Below are positions 54,925-64,000 of a stretch of DNA of 64,000 nt, one piece after another. Below the pieces are notes generated by a model, which was given only the letters and a program-made list of their open reading frames with translations, ran no database searches and had not been told where the DNA came from. Positions within the stretch are counted from its first letter, which is position 1; each line of letters starts with the position of its first letter. Both the position numbers and the translations under genes were made by a program. Source of the stretch: Marinobacter sp. BGYM27 (lineage in GTDB: Bacteria; Pseudomonadota; Gammaproteobacteria; Pseudomonadales; Oleiphilaceae). Where the stretch lies: NCBI GenBank assembly GCA_025153445.1, contig JANZNS010000004.1, positions 310,001 to 374,000 of the forward strand, given 5' to 3'.

Positions 54925-54954
54925 AAAAAAAGGAGCACACAAGGTGCTCCTTTT
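54925..54954 (-). terminator. Intrinsic terminator of the retropepsin-like gene
   Basis: 11-bp perfect stem AAAAGGAGCAC / GTGCTCCTTTT, five-base loop, with seven T following on the minus strand. Ends the leftward transcript of the gene at 55007. Confidence 0.88.
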
Positions 54955-55006
54955 CTAAGACGTGTTACGCCAGGACAGGGCTGTCATGGCAGCCACGGTG
55001 GAGGTC

Positions 55007-55600
55007 TCAGTCCTGTTTGTACTTTTCAGCCAGCTCGCTCAGGCTCAGATGCCCGCATTCCTTTTCCGCCAGGAAACTGTCTGAAGAATCGATCAGCACG
55101 TTGTCATCCTTCATGAAACGACGCCCCAGCAGTGCCGGATAGCTGAAGTGCCCGCGATCGGTCAGGGAAAACTGGGTTTCGTGGGTCTTGCCGGCAATAC
55201 AGAAATCCATTTTGACGACATAACGACGCTGGGATTCGGCTCCCTTGCGCTTGATCAGCACCGTGCGGGTCACAGGGCGCTCAAACTCAAGCACCACACC
55301 GGCATTTTCTTCACTTTCCGGATCGAGATGGTCATCCAGCGGAAGATCGAATCTGACCCACTCCTCGCCATCCTTCTCGAATGGTTCAACGTTGACAGCG
55401 TGCAGTGATGAGGTCTTCGCACCGGTATCAAGACGCGCTTTCATGCGTAGTCCGGTATCCTGCAAAACCACCCATTCGACAAATCCGAGCTGCTCCGCAT
55501 CTGCAGAGCTGGCAGAGGTGTTGTCATCGGCGGCGGCCAGGGCAAACGGCGTCGTTAACGCCAGACTCGTCGCAAAACACAGGGTTAACCAGGTTTTCAT
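55007..55600 (-). CDS. Exported retropepsin-like protein (PF05618)
   Basis: 197 residues. A signal peptide (about 1-22, ending PFALA) precedes a domain of the putative ATP-dependent zinc protease family, now seen as retropepsin-like, with the aspartyl motif RLDTGAKTSSLHA, then FSLTDRGHFSYPALLGRRFM. Known relatives flank RimK-type ligases; none is visible here. The start at 55600 has GGAGGATC upstream. Followed by its own terminator. Confidence 0.85.
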   Translation of the reverse strand: MKTWLTLCFATSLALTTPFALAAADDNTSASSADAEQLGFVEWVVLQDTGLRMKARLDTGAKTSSLHAVNVEPFEKDGEEWVRFDLPLDDHLDPESEENAGVVLEFERPVTRTVLIKRKGAESQRRYVVKMDFCIAGKTHETQFSLTDRGHFSYPALLGRRFMKDDNVLIDSSDSFLAEKECGHLSLSELAEKYKQD

Positions 55601-55755
55601 GCAGGTAGATCCTCCGTTCAGTGAATCCGGGGGCGATCTCATCCGCCCCGTATATGGCGAAGAATCATGCCAGAAACCCGGCTGATCGATCTACGGATCT
55701 GAACGAAAGGTAATGCGTGTGCAATTATTATGTACAGGTTTTGAAGGCCCCGAAA

Positions 55756-56826
55756 TCAACGGCCTGACACAGGGTGGGCAAGCCGGGGTGCGCTGTCACG
55801 GTTTGCCTGTTCGCTCCTGTAAGCACTAGGGCTCAGCCCCGTCCAGCGCTTGAATGCCCGGGTAAAGTTGGCGGCGTCAGCGTAGCCCAAACCGTCGGCA
55901 ATCTGACTCAGGCTCATGGAGGTACTGCGTAATAATTCTGACGCCCGATCCAGCCGAACCTGGTCCACAACAGCCTGAAAGCTGATGTTTTCTTCCTGCA
56001 GGCGACGCTTCAATGTGCGTTCGGATACAAACAGGGTGGCGGCTACGCGGGCCAGCTTCGGTGGGAATGGATGGCTGGTTTCGATTACCCGACGCACTCT
56101 CGCCGCAAAACAGGCATCTTCGGTTAGCCGCTGCAAGGCTTGCTCGCACTGGGCCCGGGAGATGTTCGCCATCTGCTCATCACTGAATCGCGTTGGTGCC
56201 GCCAGTTCTGCGCTTGGAATCACGATAGCATCATCTACTGCTTCGAACTCGACCGGTACCGGAATCCGCTGGCGGAAACGCTGGTAATAGTTGGGCTCAC
56301 GTCCCCGTCGGCGCACAAAGGTGCCATCAACCGGTTTACCCAACAGCTGCAGGCTCATCTTGATGCAGCCAAACAGTACGGCATCCATGATAAAACTCTG
56401 CAGCATGCCCAGCTCGCTGCCGCCGGTAAAACGCAACACGGTGTAATTGCCTTCGGTCTCCAGAAAAATGCCAAGGTGGGGTGCTCGCAGCTTGAGATAG
56501 CGCACCAGCAGACTCATGGCCTCGCCCAGTGTTCGACTGTTCATGGCGGCAACACCGAGTGGGCCATGCAATGGCAACACCAGTTCGCCGGCCAGCAGAA
56601 TGCCCAGTCCGGGCTCACCGCTTTCAATGACCGCCCGGGTAACGAATTCACCGGCCTGGTTCATCGAGACCCGAACGTCATCATCGGTCAGACAAGCCGG
56701 ATCAAGGCCGACACGCGTCAGAATCGCCCGATCGTCAACGCCACGTTCGCGCAGAAGCTCTGCGATGGTATGGAGATATATGGCAGGTAGACCCAAGTCC
56801 TGAACTTGTGCAGCAGCGGCAGCCAT
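55756..56826 (-). CDS. AraC-family transcriptional regulator (paralogue)
   Basis: 356 residues. N-terminal Arabinose_bd-type sensor (about 15-220, LGIFLETEGNYTVLRFTGG) and C-terminal HTH (about 250-345, ARVAATLFVSERTLKRRLQE, SLSQIADGLGYADAANFTRA). Same architecture as the regulator at 49581, from which it probably arose by old duplication. ATG at 56826 follows GAGGAA. The neighbouring hydrolase gene points the same way. Confidence 0.9.
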   Translation of the reverse strand: MAAAAAQVQDLGLPAIYLHTIAELLRERGVDDRAILTRVGLDPACLTDDDVRVSMNQAGEFVTRAVIESGEPGLGILLAGELVLPLHGPLGVAAMNSRTLGEAMSLLVRYLKLRAPHLGIFLETEGNYTVLRFTGGSELGMLQSFIMDAVLFGCIKMSLQLLGKPVDGTFVRRRGREPNYYQRFRQRIPVPVEFEAVDDAIVIPSAELAAPTRFSDEQMANISRAQCEQALQRLTEDACFAARVRRVIETSHPFPPKLARVAATLFVSERTLKRRLQEENISFQAVVDQVRLDRASELLRSTSMSLSQIADGLGYADAANFTRAFKRWTGLSPSAYRSEQANRDSAPRLAHPVSGR

Positions 56827-56958
56827 GACGGCATTCCTCAAGGGGATGTATTATTGTAATACGATCGATTATGGACCGATCGCTGACAAAACCCATGACT
56901 GGAATGACGCGTCAACAGGATGATCGGGCCAATAGTGCGTGGCATGCACTGGCAAGTG

Positions 56959-57882
56959 CTAGCGCCCCTGACGCGCCAGAAAATCGATCAACAGCGCCAC
57001 CGACCGTTTCGGATTTTCAACCATCGGCAGGTGACCGACACCTCGCATCACATGAATTTCTGCGTGGCGCATATGCTGTCGATAGAAATCCACACAACCG
57101 GTTGGCGTGATGCGATCCCGATCGCCCCAGATCACCAGCGTTGGTCCGGTTCGCTCTGGTAACGCCTGCGCAGGCGCATAGGGGTCGGCGGCCATATCAG
57201 AGAACACATGCCGGTGCTGACCTGCTCGTTTCAGCAGATCGCCACCCAATAATCCGGTCATGGCAACCCCCATCGCAGTAACCTTGCCATTGCCAACCTG
57301 ATTGAACATGCGGAAGACACCCGACCAGCTCTCGGGAATCAGCACTGACCGGTCGAACACCGGCGGCCGTTCAAGGTCAACCTTGTCATTTGCGGGAATA
57401 CCGGCACTGTTCATCACCGTCAGGCTGACGACACGTTCGCCGCCTTTATCAGCCATCAGGGTGGCGATCGCGCCGCCCATCGAACTGCCAACCAGGTGAA
57501 CCTCACCAAGCCCGGCCGCACCCAGCCACTGCAGCATCCGATCGGCCTGATCACGGTAACGGTAGGATGCGCCCACACGGTAGTCGCTCTCGCCGAACCC
57601 CGGCAGATCAACTGCGACCACGTGCCAGTCGCGGGGTAGAAGAGGCAGCCAGGCCCCCCAGTTCTCTTTCATTGAGGCCAGCCCATGCAACAGCACCAGC
57701 GAAGGCCGGTTTGGTTTCCGCTTACCGGATTCCAGCCAGACAACGCGATGGTTGTCGATCACAGCTGAATGGCGGCGCATGCGTTGAAGCCAGCGATGCC
57801 CGGTGCGGGCCATCGGCCAGGGGTCGGGTATTCGGCTCAGAGTACGTTGAAGACCTGACACTACGGGAGAATCTGCGGGCAT
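56959..57882 (-). CDS. Alpha/beta-fold hydrolase
   Basis: 307 residues. Oxyanion motif LLHGLASMKENWG, nucleophile elbow GSSMGGAIA with Ser134, acid in IWGDRDRITPTG and histidine in GVGHLPMVENP. The N-terminal 40 residues are basic and may form a membrane-associating helix. Lipase, esterase or epoxide-type activity is possible; substrate unknown. Confidence 0.87.
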   Translation of the reverse strand: MPADSPVVSGLQRTLSRIPDPWPMARTGHRWLQRMRRHSAVIDNHRVVWLESGKRKPNRPSLVLLHGLASMKENWGAWLPLLPRDWHVVAVDLPGFGESDYRVGASYRYRDQADRMLQWLGAAGLGEVHLVGSSMGGAIATLMADKGGERVVSLTVMNSAGIPANDKVDLERPPVFDRSVLIPESWSGVFRMFNQVGNGKVTAMGVAMTGLLGGDLLKRAGQHRHVFSDMAADPYAPAQALPERTGPTLVIWGDRDRITPTGCVDFYRQHMRHAEIHVMRGVGHLPMVENPKRSVALLIDFLARQGR

Positions 57883-57994
57883 GACATAAAACCTTGTCGA
57901 CGACGATAAATACCGAGTCTAACGGGAATGGCGACAGACAACATGGCTGTATGGCCTCAGATGGGCGGGCGAAACTGCCAGTGCTGGCGTCTGC

Positions 57995-59725
57995 TCATGG
58001 GCCGGTGTTGATATCCACATAAATCGGGTCGTGGTCCGATGAGCGCCAGGGCGCTGCCTGATAGAGGCGATCTGCCCGCCCCTCGGGATGATGCTCAAGG
58101 TTGTAATCCAGCATAGGCGGCTCATCTGCATTGATGTGCCAGACACCCACACCGGTTAACCGAGAAGCCGACGCAGTATCTGCCAGCACATAGTCCAGCG
58201 AGCCTTTAACACCGAAAAAGCGGTAGGTGTAATGCGACGGATTGCTGCCTTGCATCGGCTGACGATAGCCGCCGGCCGCCAGAATAGTCAGCGGCGATTC
58301 ACCGGCATAACTGTTGAGATCACCCAGCAGCAGCGTTGCCTCCCGGGGCGATGCCGAGGCTAACCAGTTGACCAGCGAGCGGGCTGCATCTCGACGTGCC
58401 GGGGCATAGCACCCTTCGCCATCGTGCTGGTCGCTGTTGTCGCCTTTGGCATTGCGACAGGAGCGTGATTTGAAATGATTGACCATCACCCGAAACGAAA
58501 AGTCCGATGTCTGCGCTCGAAACCGCTGCACGACCGGCGGCCGGCTGAAGCGAGCGAAAGGGCCGTCATTGAGGATGACGGCATCCCCCACCGGCGTCAC
58601 CCTGTCGGCACGGTAAATAATGCCAACCTGAATGGCATCTCGCCCTACTCGATTGCCTGTGTAAACGAATGTCCAGGGCGCACCCAGCGCCTGCGTCAGT
58701 TCCGCGATAGCACTCTCGGGGCCTGAGCCGTCATTCTCCAACTCCATCAAACCGACCACGTCAGCTTTTAACTGCTGCAATGCCGACACCAGTTTTGCCT
58801 GCTGGCGTAACAGCTCCTGCCTGTTATCCGCTCCCCGGGCAGTGGGAAAACCGCCGCCCTTGCCGTCACCGTTAAAGAAGTTGAGCACGTTGAAGCTCGC
58901 CACCCGCAGACTGCCGTCTACCGGCGCCCTTGGCGCTGCGGGTCGGGGGTTACGGTCAACGACAACCGGCGGCCTGTCCGGCTGAATACGCCAGGCCTTG
59001 TATCGAAAATCCAGTATTCCGCTGACCGATTCAAGCTGACTCCCCGCCCGGACCAGACGATCAGCCCTGAACTGCCCACCCAGCCAGTTTGCACCATCCG
59101 GATTCTGGCGATTGCTGGCATCATCCAGCAGAATCCGGGTGATTGCGTTGCCCGCCATGGTCGAATCTTCGCTGTTGTCCTTTTGCCACTGATCAGTCGC
59201 GGCCAGCGCTACCACGCCGAAGCGTCCCAGATCATGGACATCAACGACCGTCAGCGGTGCCGAGAACCTGACCCGCATAGCCTCCAACGATTCCAGCCGG
59301 GAAGCCCCCGGCAAGGGAAATGACAGCATGACCGGTGCTGGTAGCGCTGCGGCACCACAATCCATCAGTGAGGACAGGCGGGTGACTTCCGTCAGGCCGT
59401 AATATTCTTTCACCTGCCCCTTGATCCGTACCCGATGTCCCACCTGGCCACCCGCACGTTTGGTGTGCACAAACACAGCCTCAGAGGTTCGCGAACTGTC
59501 ATCGACATCCTCATCACTCGCTTGCATATAAAAGCCGGAGAGACCGTCTTTTGACCGGCTGTCGAGCGTCATAACCCCTTCAACAACCACCGATTGCCCC
59601 GCCAGCGGCGAGGCATCCTGTTCGCCCTGAATCCCGGCCACCGGCGTGTAGGGATCGCCACATTGCGCGACCACCGCGAACGGGGCGGAGCAGCACAAGA
59701 GCAGTGCGGTGATACGCGAGAGCAT
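57995..59725 (-). CDS. ExeM/NucH-type secreted endonuclease
   Basis: 576 residues. Signal peptide (about 1-20, ending FAVVA). An OB-fold-like region (about 25-250, VVVEGVMTLDSRSKDGLSGF, VGHRVRIKGQVKEYYGLTEV) leads to an endonuclease/exonuclease/phosphatase domain (about 270-576). Its catalytic landmarks are VVGLMELENDGSG, LLGDLNSYAGE and the closing SSDHDPIYV. ExeM-type enzymes degrade extracellular DNA for nutrition or biofilm release. No C-terminal anchor is seen here, unlike in some homologues. Confidence 0.88.
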   Translation of the reverse strand: MLSRITALLLCCSAPFAVVAQCGDPYTPVAGIQGEQDASPLAGQSVVVEGVMTLDSRSKDGLSGFYMQASDEDVDDSSRTSEAVFVHTKRAGGQVGHRVRIKGQVKEYYGLTEVTRLSSLMDCGAAALPAPVMLSFPLPGASRLESLEAMRVRFSAPLTVVDVHDLGRFGVVALAATDQWQKDNSEDSTMAGNAITRILLDDASNRQNPDGANWLGGQFRADRLVRAGSQLESVSGILDFRYKAWRIQPDRPPVVVDRNPRPAAPRAPVDGSLRVASFNVLNFFNGDGKGGGFPTARGADNRQELLRQQAKLVSALQQLKADVVGLMELENDGSGPESAIAELTQALGAPWTFVYTGNRVGRDAIQVGIIYRADRVTPVGDAVILNDGPFARFSRPPVVQRFRAQTSDFSFRVMVNHFKSRSCRNAKGDNSDQHDGEGCYAPARRDAARSLVNWLASASPREATLLLGDLNSYAGESPLTILAAGGYRQPMQGSNPSHYTYRFFGVKGSLDYVLADTASASRLTGVGVWHINADEPPMLDYNLEHHPEGRADRLYQAAPWRSSDHDPIYVDINTGP

Positions 59726-59801
59726 AAGTCTCCTGTTAAAGTGAAAGCAGTGCGACGCATAAGGCCGGTCAGCGGCTCAGGATAACCCGGAGACGACTTC
59801 A

Positions 59802-60209
59802 ATGAGTATGACTGTGATTTACATCCTGCTGGGGATTGGCGCAATAGCGGCCCTGATGCTGATACAACGACGGCGAACCTCGACGGCAATGGGGGCGCTT
59901 GTGCAGGAAGGCTTCATCAAGGATCAGTGCTGGGACAGCAATGTGTCGCTGGTAACAGAGAAAGGGTCGGGCAGATTTGCGGTAGTGTGGCCGGGCACAT
60001 TCAAGCTGTTTCACGCCAGCCAGATTACCGGGGTGACAATTGACGAACAGGAAATGGAAGCCAACCGGCACCGTTACAAGGTGGTTGTCAGCATTGATGA
60101 CCCGGAGTGCCCATCCATTGGCCTGACCACTAACACCCGCAAGGATCGGGCAGAGCAATGGGCGGCAGGGATCGATCAGTGGCGCCGGCAGTATGCCGAA
60201 AGCCACTGA
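59802..60209 (+). CDS. Hypothetical protein with one membrane helix (135 aa)
   Basis: A single N-terminal helix (about 3-22, MTVIYILLGIGAIAALMLIQ) with a basic RRR stop-transfer, followed by a cytoplasmic domain of about 105 residues of beta character (LFHASQITGVTIDEQEMEAN, YKVVVSIDDPECPSIGLTT). I do not recognise the family. Divergent from the nuclease gene and convergent with the WYL regulator. Confidence 0.72.
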   Translation: MSMTVIYILLGIGAIAALMLIQRRRTSTAMGALVQEGFIKDQCWDSNVSLVTEKGSGRFAVVWPGTFKLFHASQITGVTIDEQEMEANRHRYKVVVSIDDPECPSIGLTTNTRKDRAEQWAAGIDQWRRQYAESH

Positions 60210-60229
60210 CCCTTCATATCAGCCGAATT

Positions 60230-61093
60230 CTACAACCAGGCTTCCAAGGCCTCGGCATTCGCCAGTTCGATCTGCTGGATAAGCGGATCGCGTTTCGGCA
60301 TGTCGACCCCCAGTCCAGCCAGGGAAAGCAGGTAGCGTACCAGTGATCCACGAGTCTCAACCCGCAGCTCACGATTCGTCATCGCATAATCATTGGCGAT
60401 AATGTCTTGCTGCTGCTCGGTCAGGCGCTGATCCGGACGCAATATGATGGTCACCTGAGTATTCCACGCCTCATCATTGCGAGCCTTGTGGCGGCTGCGC
60501 TCAGGCAGTACCTGCGGATCGCCCCGGAAACGACTGAGCACAAAGTCGCGATATTCGCTGTTACGTTCGCACCAGGCCCGGACATGCCAGCGCTGACCAC
60601 TGTAGACCAGCGTATGCGGTTCAATTACACGACGCTCGCCCTGCGGGTTGGACAGTGAAAAATACTCTGCTTCGAGGCGACGCCCCTGGCGTGTCGCCAT
60701 CACAATCGGGCGAACAACATCCGGCTCCGCCAGCCGACGGGGAATATGCAGAATTTCAGTGTTGGGCAAACCCAGGTCCAGCGATTCAAAAGTCTCGCTC
60801 AAGGCATGATCGCGCCCCAGTACTTCCAGATATTCGTCTGACCGCCCCTGAGTCACCGCAGGACGGAACTGGTGCGCTGGCACATAGCCCTTGAGGTGCC
60901 GGTCATACTCGAGATTGCCCGGCGCCACTTCACGCAGATAGGTATTGATATCTTTGGAGGCTTGCTGTCGGCCGATACCAAAGGCATGACAGATGTGATT
61001 AGTTGTCAGACGCCCTTCCCACAAGGCGATAATTTCAATCAGGCGGTAACGTAAAAGGAGATCCCACCGTATGGGCCAATCCGTTTTTTTCAT
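60230..61093 (-). CDS. WYL-domain transcriptional regulator
   Basis: 287 residues. An N-terminal winged helix (about 15-75, EGRLTTNHICHAFGIGRQQA) is followed by a WYL ligand-sensing domain (about 130-210, LEAEYFSLSNPQGERRVIEP, VYSGQRWHVRAWCERNSEYR) and a C-terminal WCX extension. WYL proteins bind nucleic acids or nucleotides and often regulate phage defence or DNA damage genes. No defence genes lie in reach here. Target unknown. Confidence 0.9.
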   Translation of the reverse strand: MKKTDWPIRWDLLLRYRLIEIIALWEGRLTTNHICHAFGIGRQQASKDINTYLREVAPGNLEYDRHLKGYVPAHQFRPAVTQGRSDEYLEVLGRDHALSETFESLDLGLPNTEILHIPRRLAEPDVVRPIVMATRQGRRLEAEYFSLSNPQGERRVIEPHTLVYSGQRWHVRAWCERNSEYRDFVLSRFRGDPQVLPERSRHKARNDEAWNTQVTIILRPDQRLTEQQQDIIANDYAMTNRELRVETRGSLVRYLLSLAGLGVDMPKRDPLIQQIELANAEALEAWL

Positions 61094-61438
61094 GATTTGG
61101 TGCTCTTCATAACTGATTGAATTCCGATCATTCCTTGACCAGCGCTGAATATGCTAACAGCTTTCCATATGCGACGCGTGTTACGGCACATTAATGTTAA
61201 ATAACGTCAAACATGATGTGTACAGTTTGTCGGTTTATAATTAAATCCACCACTTACATTCAGGTAACATCTCCGCCATAAAACTCTTCGCCCCGCAAAA
61301 GGCACGGCTTTGCGGGCGTCATTACGGTTTTACACAACGCCTTTCGGCAGGGTTTGCAAGGCAGTGCTATGTTTGGGCATGGACTGACCTGATAATCAGG
61401 CGGACACTTCCTGCCGGCCACTTTCCGGAGCTGTAAAC
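61094..61438. other. Divergent intergenic region
   Basis: 345 bases between the WYL regulator (leftward) and the MFS gene (rightward). An AT-rich block at about 61140-61260 probably carries promoters. A hairpin at 61292-61316 (CCCGCAAA / TTTGCGGG, nine-base loop) has no T-tract. No gene seen. Confidence 0.4.
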
Positions 61439-62725
61439 ATGACCCGAACAGTCGCATCGCTGTTTGCTTTGATTCTCAGCATTATGCTGCTGGTCAGCGG
61501 CAATGCGTTTCTGATGACATTGCTGGGCATCCGCCTCAGTCTTGAGGCTATTGATCCGGCGACCATCGGCCGCGTACTGGTGTGTTATTCCGTCGGTTTT
61601 GTGGTCGGTACGCTCTACGTTAACCGGATCATTGAGCGGGTCGGCCACATTCGTGCGTTTGCTGCTTTCGCGGCACTCGCCTCGGTTACGGCGCTGCTGT
61701 ACCCCATGGCACTGACCATGGTGTTCTGGGCGTTGCTGCGGGCTCTTTCAGGATTCTGCATGGCAGGCGTGCTGCTGGTGATCGAGAGCTGGTTCAGCAG
61801 TCGAGCCACCAATGCCAACCGCGGCGCCCTGTTTGCCGTGTACCAGATCGTGTTTTTTGTCTCCGTGGCCGGCGGTCAGCTTATCGTCAACGTGGGTGAT
61901 CCCGAGTCCTTCAAGCTATTTTCCATCGCCGCCATTCTGTTGAGTCTCGCGCTGGTGCCCCTGTCCCTTACACGGATGCCGGCGCCGACGATCGAGGTTG
62001 TTGAGCGGATGTCCGTGCTGACCTTGCTGCGCCAGTCCACCACCGGCATTGGTGGCGCGCTGATCTGTGGCGTGCTGCTCGGCGCCTTTTATGCGTTGGG
62101 GCCGGTATACGCCACGATGATCGGCCTTGACCTTAAACAAACCTCCCTGTTTATGGCGATTGCGATTGTGGCGGCGATGATACTGGCATGGCCGCTGGGT
62201 CGTATTTGCGACCGCCATGATCGCCGGCGCGTAATGTTAAGCGTGTCGTTTATCGGCGCAATTGCAGCGCTGGCAGCTGCTTTGTTAGGCGTCGAGTACC
62301 CGATTCTGCTGATCGCAGCAGTCGGCGCATTTACCGGGCTGGCGGCGGCGCTCTATCCAATCGCGGTGGCCATCACCAATGACCGCATGGAGCAGCACCA
62401 CATCGTATCGGCCAGCGCCACATTGCTACTGAGCTATGGCATTGGCAGCGTCATCGGCCCTGTCGTCATGTCTGAATTGATTGCCATCATCGGACCCCAG
62501 GGATTGTTTTTGGGCTGTGCCGGGTTCCTGCTCCTGCTCGCTGCGATGACCGGCTATTACATCGTTACAACCGAGGATATTCCGATAGAAGCGCAGGAGC
62601 ATTTCGTGGCGACCATGCCGCAAAGCTCAACCGCACTGGCAGAAATGGATCCGCGAAACGAAGACTTTCATGTCTCGGCAGAGGTGCAAGCAATGGAAGA
62701 AGAGGAAGAAACCCGCCATCAGTAG
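61439..62725 (+). CDS. MFS transporter
   Basis: 428-residue inner-membrane protein with twelve hydrophobic segments and a cytoplasmic tail rich in Glu at the end (MEEEEETRHQ). The interdomain basic motif is seen as GRICDRHDRRRVML. It resembles YcaD-type family members with no assigned substrate. ATG 61439 lies behind GGAGCTG. Single gene. Confidence 0.88.
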   Translation: MTRTVASLFALILSIMLLVSGNAFLMTLLGIRLSLEAIDPATIGRVLVCYSVGFVVGTLYVNRIIERVGHIRAFAAFAALASVTALLYPMALTMVFWALLRALSGFCMAGVLLVIESWFSSRATNANRGALFAVYQIVFFVSVAGGQLIVNVGDPESFKLFSIAAILLSLALVPLSLTRMPAPTIEVVERMSVLTLLRQSTTGIGGALICGVLLGAFYALGPVYATMIGLDLKQTSLFMAIAIVAAMILAWPLGRICDRHDRRRVMLSVSFIGAIAALAAALLGVEYPILLIAAVGAFTGLAAALYPIAVAITNDRMEQHHIVSASATLLLSYGIGSVIGPVVMSELIAIIGPQGLFLGCAGFLLLLAAMTGYYIVTTEDIPIEAQEHFVATMPQSSTALAEMDPRNEDFHVSAEVQAMEEEEETRHQ

Positions 62726-62763
62726 CCATAGGCGGGTCTTGGACAAGGCCTCAGGGCGAGCCT

Positions 62764-62976
62764 TTATTCCGCCTCAAAATCTCTAGGTTCCTGGCGGTCA
62801 CATTTGACGCAGGCCAGCGTCGTGCCGATTCGCCCGGCTCGACCTGAGGCAGTCGTCGTCCAGGGCCGGTTCACGAATGGCGGCTTGTGGCGGACATGCT
62901 GCCGATGCCCACAGGCCAGTAACGCCACCCAGTCGCCTTCTTCATCCTGAACAAAGCCGGTAATGATCTGGATCAT
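62764..62976 (-). CDS. DUF3565 protein (70 aa)
   Basis: Small soluble protein with a CGHRQHVRHKPPF motif and a CVKC pair, matching DUF3565; the Cys/His set looks like a zinc site. It begins MIQIITGFVQDEEGDWVALL. Function unknown. Convergent with the MFS gene. Confidence 0.85.
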   Translation of the reverse strand: MIQIITGFVQDEEGDWVALLACGHRQHVRHKPPFVNRPWTTTASGRAGRIGTTLACVKCDRQEPRDFEAE

Positions 62977-63156
62977 CCTGCAAACGCCCCGCTATCAATG
63001 ACCTGCTGATTTTTCGGTTTTCCCTGAGTATGATTTTTACAACAAAACTGTTCCCATTACACATGTTAGCAAACTATTATTAGGGAACCTCTGAGTAAAC
63101 CTGCCTGTGCCTCTAGCGGGTAATCATTCCTATTTTAAAGTTGGGAGTCTGAATCA

Positions 63157-63588
63157 ATGAAGGATCAATTTCCTTTTGCTGTTGCCCGAGTCACTCGTCG
63201 CTGGCGCAAACTGCTGGATGAGCGTCTGAAGGAGCTAGGCGTAACCCAGGCACGCTGGACCACCATGGTTTACCTGCAAAAAGGCGGAGAAGGCCTGACC
63301 CAGCGTGAGCTGGCCAACCTCATGGCCATTGAAAACCCGACGCTGGTGCGTTTGCTGGATAGCCTTGAAGGCCAGAACCTGATCGAGCGTCGCCCCTGCC
63401 AGAAAGACCGTCGGGCACGTCGCCTGCACCTGACGCCGTCCGGCGAAGCGTTTATGGATGACCTGAACAGCCGCGCAGACACCTTGCGCGAAGAGATGCT
63501 GGAAGGCGTCAGTGACGACGACCTCGCCATTGCGATGAGCGTGTTCAACCGCATCATGATTAACGGCGATCAGCTACAGAATCGTTGA
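63157..63588 (+). CDS. MarR/SlyA-family transcriptional regulator
   Basis: 143-residue winged-helix dimer regulator. The recognition helix is in LTQRELANLMAIENPTLVRL and the wing in RRPCQKDRRARRLHLTPSG. It resembles SlyA more than MarR in its start MKDQFPFAVARVTRRWRKLL. No clear target gene is adjacent apart from the convergent iron permease. ATG at 63157 follows TGGGAG at some distance. Confidence 0.88.
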   Translation: MKDQFPFAVARVTRRWRKLLDERLKELGVTQARWTTMVYLQKGGEGLTQRELANLMAIENPTLVRLLDSLEGQNLIERRPCQKDRRARRLHLTPSGEAFMDDLNSRADTLREEMLEGVSDDDLAIAMSVFNRIMINGDQLQNR

Positions 63589-63642
63589 GAGCAAGTCTCG
63601 CGGGTCACTCCGATGGCCCACAGGAATGATGACAGGTGGCGG

Positions 63643-64000
63643 TTAACCCAACCGCCGCCGAGTCAGCAGAAAGATGAAGTAAGCCCCACCCAGAATAGCC
63701 GCAATCGTACCCGCAGGCATTTGTTTGGGGTACAGCAGCGCCCACCCCAGCCAGTCCGAAAACAACATCAGCATCATGCCGACAGCGGGCGCCAGCCATA
63801 GTTGCGGCCATACTTTTCGAGCCCCCAGCATCGTCGCCACATGCGGTGCCAGCAAGCCGACAAAGGCAATTGGCCCCATAATAGCGGTGACCAGCGCACA
63901 AAACCCGCAAACCAATACCAGCAACACAAACCGGGAACGCTGAGTGTTCAGTCCCCGGGCCTGTGCGATGGCATCACCAGCTGAAATCAGCGTGAGTGCC
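63643..64000 (-). CDS. FecCD-family iron-siderophore ABC permease (partial, 5' end outside window)
   Basis: The last 119 residues of an iron-complex permease. Family features: AIAQARGLNTQRSR, then GPIAFVGLLAPHVATML (permease loop), and the closing PAGTIAAILGGAYFIFLLTR. The open frame runs to the right edge. It imports ferric siderophores or heme/B12 together with an ATPase and binding protein not in this window. The C-terminus is closest to the FhuB/FecD type by eye. Confidence 0.88.
   Translation of the reverse strand, partial: ALTLISAGDAIAQARGLNTQRSRFVLLVLVCGFCALVTAIMGPIAFVGLLAPHVATMLGARKVWPQLWLAPAVGMMLMLFSDWLGWALLYPKQMPAGTIAAILGGAYFIFLLTRRRLG

Overview
The window is a 64 kb stretch of chromosome from a heterotrophic gammaproteobacterium, probably a marine Oceanospirillales/Marinobacter-like lineage. 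This rests on the mix of protein families (AGCS symporter, TonB/ExbB/ExbD, Hcp/VgrG, NasST-controlled nitrate assimilation, DUF4331 and PF10118 proteins) and a GC content in the high fifties by eye. The genus is not certain. I see no rRNA, tRNA, insertion sequence, prophage or CRISPR array. About fifty protein genes are recognisable, one cut by each window edge.

Layout. 1-3.6 kb: class III alcohol dehydrogenase (partial), CBS protein, a small arginine-rich protein gene with its own terminator, glyoxalase I and an alpha/beta hydrolase. 3.9-8.8 kb: Na+/alanine symporter, 1-Cys peroxiredoxin, and a methionine importer metN-metI-metQ. 8.9-14.6 kb: an ECF sigma/anti-sigma pair divergent from DUF4331 protein, small lipoprotein, TPR protein and HupE/UreJ-like membrane protein; this looks like one regulated system of unknown purpose. 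14.6-20 kb: acidic hypothetical, amidase, lytic transglycosylase-like protein, TauE/SafE and EamA transporters. 20.2-25.5 kb: an EncFtn-type ferritin without an encapsulin gene beside it, a large sensory diguanylate cyclase, and exbB-exbD-exbD2-tonB behind a Fur-box-like site. 25.6-32.8 kb: a type VI secretion payload island: hcp (sigma-54-like promoter), vgrG, DUF4123 adaptor, LysM-headed putative effector and a SUMF1-fold lipoprotein that may be its immunity protein.

35.9-49.0 kb is a full nitrate assimilation locus: nasA on the minus strand; nasT, nasS, a nitrate ABC importer, an FAD reductase, nirB and nirD on the plus strand. The three structural transcription units (nasA, the importer, nirBD) each begin with a sigma-54-like promoter followed by a leader holding two hairpins and an intrinsic terminator. 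The second hairpin in all three is GGC-hexaloop-GCC with A1, T3 and G4 shared, and its 3' arm is also part of the terminator stem. This is the arrangement expected for NasT (ANTAR) antitermination, with NasS as the nitrate-sensing partner. 49-64 kb is ordinary housekeeping and regulatory content: TM2 protein, two AraC-family regulators, a PF10118 protein, a PfpI/DJ-1 protein, a second diguanylate cyclase, short-chain dehydrogenase, retropepsin-like protein, hydrolase, secreted nuclease, WYL regulator, MFS transporter, DUF3565 protein, MarR/SlyA regulator and the end of a FecCD iron-transport permease.

The items most worth follow-up are the ECF/DUF4331/HupE-like cluster, the apparently unencapsulated EncFtn, the T6SS effector with an AT-rich C-terminal segment ending in a 15-bp perfect palindrome, the second ExbD lacking its membrane aspartate, and the three matching nas leaders.
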